A DNA stretch of 64,000 nt from Staphylococcus argenteus (GTDB lineage Bacteria > Bacillota > Bacilli > Staphylococcales > Staphylococcaceae), in NCBI RefSeq assembly GCF_000236925.1, contig NC_016941.1, forward strand, positions 2,108,001 through 2,172,000. The letters are read 5' to 3'. A model generated the notes under the pieces. That model was given only the letters and a program-made list of their open reading frames with translations, had not been told where the DNA came from and searched no databases. Position 1 is the first letter of the stretch; each line of letters starts with the position of its first letter. Position numbers and translations under genes: made by a program. This document shows positions 50,324-61,300 of this stretch, one piece after another.

Positions 50324-52129
50324 TTATTCTACAGTAACTGATTTAGCAAGGTTACGTGGTTTATCCACATCTAAATCTCTGTGTAATGCCGCATAATATG
50401 AAATCAATTGTAATGCAACTACTGAAACTAATGGTGTTAATAATTCATGTACATGTGGAATGACATAAGTGTCGCCTTCTTTTTCAAGACCTTCCATAGA
50501 AATGATACATGGGTGTGCACCACGTGCTACTACTTCTTTAACGTTACCACGAATTGATAAATTAACTTTCTCTTGTGTTGCTAAACCTACAACTGGTGTG
50601 CCTTCTTCGATTAATGCAATCGTACCATGTTTAAGTTCTCCACCAGCAAAACCTTCTGCTTGAATGTAAGAAATTTCTTTAAGTTTTAATGCACCTTCTA
50701 AACTTACATTATAGTCAATTGTACGTCCGATAAAGAATGCATTACGTGTTGTTGCTAAGAAATCTGTTGCAATTTGCTCCATAATTGGCGCATCGTCAAC
50801 AATCGCTTCAATAGCTGTTGTTACTTTTGCCAATTCTCTTAATAAATCAATATCCGCTTCACGACCGTGCTCTTTCGCAACGATTTGAGATAAAATTGAT
50901 AATACTGCAATTTGCGCAGTGTATGCTTTTGTAGATGCAACCGCGATTTCAGGACCAGCGTGTAATAACAATGTATGGTCTGCTTCACGAGACAACGTAG
51001 AACCTGCAACATTTGTAATTGTTAGTGATTTATGACCTAATTTTTTAGTTTCAACTAACACTGCACGGCTATCTGCTGTTTCACCTGATTGCGAAATATA
51101 AACAAATAATGGTTTTTCAGATAACAATGGCATGTTGTAAACAAATTCAGAAGCAACGTGTACTTCAGTTGGTACACCAGCCCATTTTTCTAAAAATTCT
51201 TTACCTACTAATCCTGCGTGGTAACTTGTACCAGCTGCAATTACATAAATACGGTCTGCTTCTTTAACATCATTAATGATATCTTGATCAATTTTCAAGT
51301 TACCTTCTGCATCTTGGTACTCTTGAATAATACGACGCATAACTGCAGGCTGTTCATGAATCTCTTTTAACATATAATGTGCATAAACACCTTTTTCGGC
51401 ATCTGATGCATCAATTTCAGCAGTATATGAATCACGATCTTGAACATTTCCTTCTGCGTCTTTAATAATTACTTCGTCTTTTTTAACAATAACGATTTCG
51501 TGGTCATGGATTTCTTTATATTCGCTTGTCACTTGTAACATTGCAAGTGCATCTGATGCGATAACGTTGAATCCTTCACCTACACCCAATAATAATGGTG
51601 ATTTATTTTTAGCAACATAGATTGTGTCTTTGTCTTCAGCATCTAATAAACCTAATGCATATGAACCATGTAATAATGACACAACTTTTGTAAATGCTTC
51701 TTCCGTTGATAAACCTTGATTTGAAAAGTATTCAATTAATTGAACAATAACTTCTGTATCTGTTTCTGAAATGAATGATACGCCTTGTAAATATTCATTT
51801 TTTAACTCTTCATAGTTTTCAATAACACCGTTGTGAACTAAAGTAAAACGGCCATTTGAAGATTGATGAGGATGAGAGTTTTCATGGTTAGGTACACCGT
51901 GAGTTGCCCAACGTGTGTGACCGATTCCAACAGGACCATCAAAATCACTGCTATCAGCAACTTTACGTAATTCTGCAATTCGTCCTTTTTCTTTAAATAC
52001 AGTTGTACTATCTTCATTTACTACAGCGATACCTGCTGAATCGTAGCCTCTGTATTCTAATTTTTCTAAACCTTTTAATAATAATTCTTTGGCATTATCA
52101 TAGCCAATATAACCTACAATTCCACACAT
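50324..52129 (-). CDS. glmS: Glutamine-fructose-6-phosphate aminotransferase
   Basis: Makes glucosamine-6-phosphate from fructose-6-phosphate and glutamine, the entry to peptidoglycan and teichoic acid amino sugars. 601 residues from ATG 52129 ([15 protein letters not shown]; Cys2 becomes the nucleophile), with GGAGG upstream. Glutaminase domain, then two SIS domains ([29 protein letters not shown]) and the conserved end [13 protein letters not shown]. The last ~12 codons form the attTn7 target read by TnsD, and a Tn7-like element sits just beyond. Expression is controlled by the glmS ribozyme in the leader. Confidence 0.97.
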   Translation of the reverse strand: MCGIVGYIGYDNAKELLLKGLEKLEYRGYDSAGIAVVNEDSTTVFKEKGRIAELRKVADSSDFDGPVGIGHTRWATHGVPNHENSHPHQSSNGRFTLVHNGVIENYEELKNEYLQGVSFISETDTEVIVQLIEYFSNQGLSTEEAFTKVVSLLHGSYALGLLDAEDKDTIYVAKNKSPLLLGVGEGFNVIASDALAMLQVTSEYKEIHDHEIVIVKKDEVIIKDAEGNVQDRDSYTAEIDASDAEKGVYAHYMLKEIHEQPAVMRRIIQEYQDAEGNLKIDQDIINDVKEADRIYVIAAGTSYHAGLVGKEFLEKWAGVPTEVHVASEFVYNMPLLSEKPLFVYISQSGETADSRAVLVETKKLGHKSLTITNVAGSTLSREADHTLLLHAGPEIAVASTKAYTAQIAVLSILSQIVAKEHGREADIDLLRELAKVTTAIEAIVDDAPIMEQIATDFLATTRNAFFIGRTIDYNVSLEGALKLKEISYIQAEGFAGGELKHGTIALIEEGTPVVGLATQEKVNLSIRGNVKEVVARGAHPCIISMEGLEKEGDTYVIPHVHELLTPLVSVVALQLISYYAALHRDLDVDKPRNLAKSVTVE

Positions 52130-52335
52130 AACTTCATTTTCCTCCATATAGGAATAGTACGCGTAAATTATGACTTATTGTCGATAATTTAGATTGACAA
52201 TCTGCTTTCATAATATAAATGTGGAATGTACTATTTTGCATTCATCCCACAACAAATTAAGCATAGTTATATCTATTAACTACACAAAATGCTTACACTG
52301 TACTTTCCTTTTTAATATTTTTATATTTAATTTCT

Positions 52336-52540
52336 GGCGATCTTATTAACTTTGTCCATTAAGTCACCTTAATGTTTTACTTAATAAGCTAACGAATGAG
52401 CCACATCCGGGATAGCATCCGCCGATCTATTCGATCACTATCCTCCTCGTCTACAAATATATAAATGATGTTCTATAAAGATCACTCTTATATTAATCTT
52501 TAATCATCAAACATAATTATTTATTTGCACAGGCGCTTTA
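52336..52540 (-). ncRNA. glmS ribozyme: glmS ribozyme/riboswitch
   Basis: In the glmS leader the minus strand reads AGCGCCTGTGCAAATAAATA, the conserved cleavage-site segment, with cleavage expected between A (52537) and G (52536). Further conserved parts follow: GACGAGGAGGATAGTGATCG, CGGCGGATGCTATCCCGG, GTGGCTCATTCGTTAGC, and ACATTAAGGTGACTTAATGG ending GATCGCC. Glucosamine-6-phosphate acts as cofactor for self-cleavage, after which the glmS mRNA is degraded. Identification is by known conserved core sequence. Confidence 0.93.
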
Positions 52541-52578
52541 ACTGTATTACCGAACTTTCCCCCTTTCCATTAATCATT

Positions 52579-52608
52579 ATTGTACAACGGTGTTGTTTTA
52601 TTTTGCAA
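52579..52608 (-). promoter_or_regulatory. glmS promoter
   Basis: TTGCAA (52608-52603), 18-base spacer, TACAAT (52584-52579) on the minus strand; transcription would start near 52572, about 35 bases before the ribozyme cleavage site. Confidence 0.65.
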
Positions 52609-52680
52609 ATATTTTCACAATAAAATTTTAAAAATCCTAAAACAATATTTTTGTTTTACATTTTCAAAATATCTATGTGG

Positions 52681-52719
52681 TCACATTTATGACACTTCAT
52701 TTAATTTTGTCACATTTAT
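52681..52719. repeat. Direct repeat TCACATTTAT upstream of mtlA
   Basis: TCACATTTAT at 52681-52690 and 52710-52719, 29 bases apart, just upstream of the mtlA -35 box. Candidate MtlR operator half-sites. Confidence 0.4.
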
Positions 52720-52720
52720 T

Positions 52721-52749
52721 TTGACAAAGTTGATTTTTGTTTATATTGA
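52721..52749 (+). promoter_or_regulatory. mtl operon promoter
   Basis: TTGACA (52721-52726), 17-base spacer, TATTGA (52744-52749), about 60 bases before the mtlA ATG. Confidence 0.7.
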
Positions 52750-52810
52750 GGATTACGTTCTGGCTCTTTACACTAAAGATAGTCACATACATTAAAAAAG
52801 AGGTGTAAAT

Positions 52811-54361
52811 ATGTCGCAAACTGAAGAGAAAAAAGGAATTGGTCGTCACGTTCAAGCATTCGGATCATTTTTGAGTAGTATGATTATGCCAAACATTGGC
52901 GCATTCATTGCTTGGGGATTCATCGCGGCCATTTTTATAGATAATGGTTGGTTCCCAAATAAAGATTTAGCTACGTTGGCTGGTCCAATGATTACTTATT
53001 TAATCCCACTATTAATCGCATTTAGTGGTGGTCGTTTAATTTATGATTTACGTGGTGGTATTATCGCTGCAACGGCAACTATGGGGGTCATCGTTGCATT
53101 ACCTGATACACCAATGTTACTTGGCGCTATGATTATGGGTCCTTTAGTTGGTTGGTTAATGAAAAAGACTGACCAATTTATCCAACCTAGAACACCACAA
53201 GGTTTTGAAATGTTATTCAATAATTTTTCAGCTGGTATTTTAGGATTCATCATGACCATTGCAGGATTTAAACTTTTAGCACCACTTATGAAATTTATTA
53301 TGCATATTTTATCAGTGGCAGTTGAAGCATTAGTACATGCTCACCTACTTCCACTTGTAAGTATTTTAGTAGAACCTGCAAAAATTGTATTTTTAAACAA
53401 TGCGATTAACCATGGTGTATTCACACCACTTGGTGCAGATCAAGCTGCAAAAGCTGGTCAATCTATTTTATACACAATTGAATCTAACCCTGGACCAGGT
53501 TTAGGTATCTTACTTGCTTATATGATTTTCGGAAAAGGTACTGCAAAAGCAACGTCATATGGTGCTGGAATCATCCACTTCTTCGGTGGTATTCATGAAA
53601 TTTATTTCCCATATGTATTAATGCGTCCTTTATTATTCATCGCAGTTATTTTAGGTGGTATGACTGGTGTTGCAACTTATCAAGCAACAGGATTCGGATT
53701 TAAAAGTCCAGCGTCACCAGGTTCATTTATTGTTTACTGTTTAAATGCACCTAGAGGCGAATTCTTGCACATGTTACTCGGTGTCTTCCTTGCTGCACTT
53801 GTATCATTCGTCGTAGCAGCTTTAATTATAAAGTTCACTAAAGAACCTAAACAAGATTTAGAAGCCGCAACTGCTCAAATGGAAACTACTAAAGGTAAAA
53901 AATCTAGTGTTGCTTCTAAGTTAGTATCTTCTGATAAAGATGCGAAAGTTGAAGAGAATGTAAATACTAAAGCAAAAACGAATGCGGATGAACCATCTAC
54001 ATTAGAGGATGATCCTGAAGCATTATTGGATAATTACAATACTGAAGATGTTGATGCGCACAATTACAATAATATAGATCATGTTATTTTTGCCTGCGAT
54101 GCGGGTATGGGTTCTAGTGCAATGGGTGCAAGTATGCTACGTAATAAATTTAAAAAAGCAGGCATTAATGATATCACAGTGACAAATACTGCGATTAATC
54201 AATTGCCAAAAGATGCACAATTAGTTATTACTCAGAAAAAATTAACTGACCGTGCTATTAAACAAACACCGAATGCTATTCATATTTCAGTGGATAACTT
54301 CCTTAATTCACCAAGATATGAAGAACTTTTAAATAATCTTAAAAAAGATGATCAAGCATAA
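52811..54361 (+). CDS. mtlA: PTS mannitol transporter subunit IICB
   Basis: Membrane permease and phosphotransfer domain for mannitol uptake as mannitol-1-phosphate. 516 residues. IIC domain (about 10-345) with multiple membrane spans and the mannitol-type motif SNPGPGLGILLAYMIFGKG; a charged linker (about 350-420); IIB domain with phosphorylated Cys in HVIFACDAGMGSSAMGASML. AGAGGTG ribosome site. First gene of mtlA-mtlR-mtlF-mtlD. The IIA domain is a separate gene (mtlF). Confidence 0.95.
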   Translation: MSQTEEKKGIGRHVQAFGSFLSSMIMPNIGAFIAWGFIAAIFIDNGWFPNKDLATLAGPMITYLIPLLIAFSGGRLIYDLRGGIIAATATMGVIVALPDTPMLLGAMIMGPLVGWLMKKTDQFIQPRTPQGFEMLFNNFSAGILGFIMTIAGFKLLAPLMKFIMHILSVAVEALVHAHLLPLVSILVEPAKIVFLNNAINHGVFTPLGADQAAKAGQSILYTIESNPGPGLGILLAYMIFGKGTAKATSYGAGIIHFFGGIHEIYFPYVLMRPLLFIAVILGGMTGVATYQATGFGFKSPASPGSFIVYCLNAPRGEFLHMLLGVFLAALVSFVVAALIIKFTKEPKQDLEAATAQMETTKGKKSSVASKLVSSDKDAKVEENVNTKAKTNADEPSTLEDDPEALLDNYNTEDVDAHNYNNIDHVIFACDAGMGSSAMGASMLRNKFKKAGINDITVTNTAINQLPKDAQLVITQKKLTDRAIKQTPNAIHISVDNFLNSPRYEELLNNLKKDDQA

Positions 54362-54394
54362 TAATTAAATAAATTATAAATGGAGGATACCGCC

Positions 54395-56515
54395 ATGTTA
54401 TTGAGTACACGTGAAAAAGAAATGATAGCCCTATTGATTAAATATAATGGTCAATATGTCACTATACACGACATCGCTCAGCAACTTGCGGTGTCCTCTC
54501 GTACTATACATCGTGAATTAAAGGGAGTTGAAGCTTATCTAACTTCCTTTTCATTAATTTTAGAGCGTGCAAATAAAAAAGGGATTCGCATCGCTGGTGC
54601 AGACTCTGATTTACATGATTTGAAGCAATCCATCGCACAACATCAAACGATTGATTTATCTGTTGAAGAACAAAAAGTAATCATTTTATATGCTCTGATA
54701 CAAGCTAAAGATCCCGTTAAACAATACAGTTTAGCTCAAGAAATTGGTGTTTCAGTCCAAACTTTAGCGAAGATGTTGGATGACTTAGAGATAGATTTAA
54801 ATGGTTACCAATTATCTTTATCACGTAAGCGTGGCGAAGGTATTTATCTAGTAGGTACTGAATCGAAAAAACGTGAATTTTTGAGTCAGCTTATGGTGAA
54901 TAACTTAAATAGTACTAGTGTCTATTCCGTTATTGAAAATCATTTCGTTTATCACTCTTTGAATCAAATCCAACAAGACTTTGTAGATTTGGAACGCATT
55001 TTCAATGTCGAACGTTTATTAATGGATTACTTAAGCGCCCTACCTTATCAACTTACTGAATCAAGTTATTTAACTTTAACAGTTCATATTGTTCTATCTA
55101 TTTCACGTATAAAAAATGGTGAATATGTTGCTTTAAATGATGAAATTTATGAATCTGTTCAACATACATTGGAACATAAAGTTGCAAGTGAACTTGCAGA
55201 TAAGCTTGGTCAAATTTATGATGTGACATTTAATCAAGCAGAAATCGCTTTTATTACAATTCATCTACGTGGTGCTAAACGTAAAAATCTTAATGACACG
55301 TCGTCAAATAATCAATGTGAAGAAAATAAAATTAAATCATTTGTCAAAAAAGTAGAATCAATTTCAGGTATGAATTTTGTAGACATAGATACATTAGTTG
55401 ATGGGTTAACGCTTCATCTCAATCCAGCTATTAATCGTTTGCAAGCCAATATTGAAACGTATAATCCTTTAACAGACATGATTAAGTACAAATATCCAAG
55501 GTTATTCGAAAATGTCAGATTAGCATTAAATGATTGCTGGCCTGAATTGATTTTTCCAGAAAGCGAAATCGCATTTATAGTATTACATTTTGGTGGCTCA
55601 ATTAAAAATCAAGGTAATCGCTTTTTAAGTATACTAGTCGTTTGCAGTAGTGGTATGGGTACAAGTCGCCTATTATCTACACGTCTCGAACAAGTTTTTA
55701 ATGAAATTGAACGTATCACACAGGCATCTGTTAGTGATTTGAATACACTTGATTTAACACAATTTGACGGTATCATTTCAACAGTAAATTTAGACATTAC
55801 TTCCCCCTATCTAACGGTCAATCCACTGTTGCCTGATAGTGATGTAAGTTATGTCGCTCAGTTTTTAAATACAAAATCAATTCAACATGATGAAACTGTT
55901 TATACAATGAACGAGAATAAATTAAACCCTTTAGAAAAACTTACTTATATTGAAGACAACAACCGTGAAGGAAAAGCTGTATTACTTTCAGATGATGATG
56001 ATCAGTTAAGCAATGATCATTCTGAACAATTAATTCAAAATATGCGTTCGGGTTTAACATTAATTGATTCAGTGAAAATAGATTATACACATGTAAATCA
56101 ATGGAACGAATATATTGCTGATTACTTACTTCATTATCATGTGATAAACGATGCACCGTCATTCGCTGAACTACTAGAGCAACGGTTGAAAGATAACCCT
56201 GGATGGATATTAGACCCCTATCCAGTTGCAATACCACATCTAAAAGACAAAATGATTCAACATCCAATAATTTTAATTACATGTTTAGATCAACCGTTAG
56301 TATTACCTAGTATTCAAAATGACCATTTTACAATTAAATATATGATTTCCATGTTTATTCCTGAAAATGATTTTATGTCGTCACTAGTGAGTGACCTATC
56401 TGAAATTTTAAGTTTGCAATTAGAATCTATTGATACTTTTATGGAAAAACCACAGGAATTTGAAACATTATTAAGAAACAAATTTTTAAAACGAATTCAA
56501 AACCAATTTATTTAG
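54395..56515 (+). CDS. mtlR: Mannitol operon activator (PRD-containing)
   Basis: BglG/MtlR-type transcription activator of 706 residues from ATG 54395 (MLLSTREKEMIALL) with TGGAGGAT. Order: N-terminal HTH (VTIHDIAQQLAVSSRTIHREL), second HTH/Mga-like region (QYSLAQEIGVSVQTLAKML), two PRD domains whose conserved His are in LTVHIVLS, FITIHLRGA, DGLTLHLNPA, and FIVLHFGGS, an EIIB-Gat-like domain with Cys in VCSSGMGTSRLLS, and an EIIA-like domain with His in YPVAIPHLKD. Activity is set by PTS phosphorylation. Next to the permease and EIIA it likely senses. Confidence 0.93.
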   Translation: MLLSTREKEMIALLIKYNGQYVTIHDIAQQLAVSSRTIHRELKGVEAYLTSFSLILERANKKGIRIAGADSDLHDLKQSIAQHQTIDLSVEEQKVIILYALIQAKDPVKQYSLAQEIGVSVQTLAKMLDDLEIDLNGYQLSLSRKRGEGIYLVGTESKKREFLSQLMVNNLNSTSVYSVIENHFVYHSLNQIQQDFVDLERIFNVERLLMDYLSALPYQLTESSYLTLTVHIVLSISRIKNGEYVALNDEIYESVQHTLEHKVASELADKLGQIYDVTFNQAEIAFITIHLRGAKRKNLNDTSSNNQCEENKIKSFVKKVESISGMNFVDIDTLVDGLTLHLNPAINRLQANIETYNPLTDMIKYKYPRLFENVRLALNDCWPELIFPESEIAFIVLHFGGSIKNQGNRFLSILVVCSSGMGTSRLLSTRLEQVFNEIERITQASVSDLNTLDLTQFDGIISTVNLDITSPYLTVNPLLPDSDVSYVAQFLNTKSIQHDETVYTMNENKLNPLEKLTYIEDNNREGKAVLLSDDDDQLSNDHSEQLIQNMRSGLTLIDSVKIDYTHVNQWNEYIADYLLHYHVINDAPSFAELLEQRLKDNPGWILDPYPVAIPHLKDKMIQHPIILITCLDQPLVLPSIQNDHFTIKYMISMFIPENDFMSSLVSDLSEILSLQLESIDTFMEKPQEFETLLRNKFLKRIQNQFI

Positions 56516-56527
56516 GAGTGTAGAAAA

Positions 56528-58068
<1,541 letters not shown>

Positions 58069-58168
58069 TTTATCGAGATTGTTGTTTAAATAATATATTT
58101 TAACCTTTATGAACGAAAGATTTGTTTAATTTGCGACAGTAACTTATTTATTTTAAATCTCTAGATAC

Positions 58169-58227
58169 AAAAATACTCCCTTCAACATAGACACTTGAAT
58201 TGTACTATGTATGAAAGGAGTATTTTT
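58169..58227. terminator. mtl operon terminator
   Basis: AAATACTCC, TTCA and CATAG pair with CTATG, TGAA and GGAGTATTT; ends in TTTTTT on the plus strand, with A-rich flank on the other. It is in the 304-base gap between the convergent mtlD and fmtB; the rest of the gap shows no gene. Confidence 0.85.
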
Positions 58228-58372
58228 TACGTTAATCCATTGTTTTGATTTTACATCATCAATTATTTCAATTGATGAATACTAAAACATATTGATATTA
58301 ACTTTAATATTTCGTTATTTTCGTAAAAACTATTCTTTTTGAAATAACTTGACGTTTTAAACCCGAATAGTT

Positions 58373-61300
58373 TTACTCTTCTGTTTGACGATCTTTCTTA
58401 GTAAATCTTCTAATTAAGAATGCCATTCCTGCGCCAAGTGCTAATTCAGCATATGGTAAATCATCATTGTGTGACATACCAGTATCTGGTAATGCTTTAG
58501 CTTTTTGGTTAGTTTTTGGTTCAGCTTTAGTGTCTTTATTTTGTTGAACTGACATTGCATTATATTTGTCTATATTAGACTTACGTGTTTCAGTCATTTC
58601 TTGATTAGTACTGTTATTTTCATTAGAAACTGATGCTACTGACGCCTTCGTGTTGTCGTTTTGTGTAGCTTTATCAGTTGCACCTGCTGTTGTCATATTA
58701 TCTTTTTGACTAGCATCTTTTGAAGTCATATTATCTTTAGCATCAACAGATTTTGATGCTGTAGAGTTATTTGATACATCAGTGTCAACTTTTCCTGTTG
58801 TTTCATCTGTTTCGTTTGATGCTACTTTAGTGTCAGACTTAGATTGTCCAGCTTCAGATTGTTCTGACATACTACCTTCTTTATCTTTTGAAGTTACAGA
58901 AGGTGCTTTTGGCTCAGTTATATCTGCTGATGGTAATGTTTCATTTGTAGATTCAACCATGCTTTGATTAGTAGAATCTTTTCCATCTTTTTCCGACTTA
59001 TGTGTAGCTTCAGATTTTGGTTGAGCAACTTTGCCATTAGCTGGTTGTGAATCAGCGTTATTATTAACATCAGCATTTTGATTTGTATCATTTGTTGATG
59101 GCTCCATATTTCCTTCAGTAGCCGATGATGCAACTGTATTTTCAGTTGCTGTTGGAGCTGTTGATGAACTACTATTATTTGATGGAGCGTCATTTCCTGA
59201 TGTTGCTGCTGTTGTATTGTTATTTGTTGTACCTTCTGTTGGCGTTGCACTATTTGTTTTTGGTGATGGTTTATCAGTTGTTCCATTATCCGTTGATGTT
59301 GATGCATTTACATTGCCATTACTGTTTGTTGTTGTGTTATCACTTGATGAGTTGATAGCTGATGGAGCTGTTGTTGACTCATCAGTTGACATACTACTAT
59401 TGCTTGGTGTTGTAGATGGTGCATCTACATTTTCATTAGTTGTTGCTGCTGTTGAATTAGGTTGTCCAGTATTTTCTGGCGTTGCATTAGCATTTGGATC
59501 ATTCTGAGGCACAATCGCTTCAATTGCAGGTATCGTTACATTTTGTAATTCAGCAACTTCTGTATTTGTTTGTGTTTTATCTAAATTATCAGCAAATCTG
59601 TCAAAATATCTACCTAAATCTGTACGTGCAATTTCTTTCGCCGATGCATCTGCATCTGCATTTTTAATTATTTCTATTTGCTTGTTAACCACTTCTCTAA
59701 TTGCTTCCAAAGCATTTTTCTTAACTACTGGATTAATACGTTGTGCTTTAAGTTCTTCAAGCGCACTATTTTTGACAGTAGCGATTTCTGCATTTGTAGT
59801 TTGATCAGAAATATCTTCAGTTGCTTTTGATAAAATGTCTTCTAAAGCATTCGTAAACGCTTCTTTTTCTTCAGTTGTAGCATCAGCGTCGACATTTACA
59901 CCTGCTTCAATTTGGTCTAATGCAGTTTCTAATTCTTCAATAGCTTTTTGTTTTTCTGTAGAGTCAATTTGAATGTTATCAAATGCTTCAAGTCCTTGTG
60001 CTTTAGCTTTTTCAACTTCGGCAGTTGTTGTTGCATCATTAATGCCTTGTTTAGCTTGGTCTGTGATTTGCTTAATTGTTGCTAACGCTTCTGATTTTTC
60101 CTCAGTAGTTAGTTGATCACTATGATCAATTGAATCTTTTGTTTCTTCAGCTTTTGTATCAATAACTTGGATAGCTTTAGGCTTAACAGTAGCTTCTACT
60201 TGAACTGCATCGATTGCTGCTTTACCTTGTGCTAATGCATCATCAACATCACTGTTTTCCACACCATCATTAATGCTTTCAAGGGCACTTTCTACTGTTT
60301 GGTTTACTTTGTTTATTGCTGCTTGTTTTTCATCTTGTGTTGCATTCGTGTCAGCTGAAATATTATTTCTCTTCTGATCTGCATAAGCATATAATTCATT
60401 AGTTGCGCTTTCTTTTTTAGCACTTGGAATTACGTAATTATTAATGTTATCCAAATCATTATGAATTTGTATTTCTATATCATCTTTTGAAGTAGCTTGA
60501 TTAATATTTTGTTCAGCAGTTTGTTTGAATTCAGCAAGTTTTTGTTTAGCTTCTGCAATTTCGCTAGCTGTTGATGCATTAGAATTATCAGCTTCACTTA
60601 CTTTTGCATTGTATGCATCTTCAATTTTAGCTAATGAATCTTTTTTGTATTCACTAAATGTTTTTACTGCGTTAATTTTAGCTTTTCCACCTTTAACAGC
60701 TGCATCTACATACCCATCTGTTGACGATTGATCTACGTTTGTTTTAGCTTGATTTAATTCGTTATCAACTTCTTGTTTTGCATCATTGATTTCTTGTTGT
60801 GACGCATTCGGTGTTTGTTCAATTTGTTGTTTTCTTTCAGTTGCTGCTTGTTCTAATTCTGTTTTACCGGCTGGTTTTTTAACAGGTGTTGCTTGAATAT
60901 GTTGAACTTTATTTACGGCTAAATCTTTTGCATTATTAACATCTACAGTAGTACTTGCTGCATTGATATTATTTAATCCTTCTTCATATGCATTTCTAAC
61001 TGGTCCAATGCCCTTTTCTTTTTCTTCATTAGTCGTGTCATTATCATTAAGAATGTCATTAATTTTATTTTGCATTTCATTTAGCAATTCAGCTCTTGCA
61101 TTCGTTTTAACATCTGTTGATGCTTGAATTGGTTCGATTGCTTGAATACCTGCATCTTTTGCAGTGTTTACATCATCAATCGACTGTGCATTTTCAATAT
61201 TTTGCATACCTTGTGTTAATCGTGCGTCTACTTGTTGATTCGCTTGATCTTTTTCTTCAGTAGTTGCATCTGCACTTTGAGCAATAAGCGCTTTTTGATC

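Noticed and set aside
52580..52795. 71-codon plus-strand frame before mtlA
   Set aside because: It overlaps the glmS promoter and the mtl promoter and has no ribosome site.
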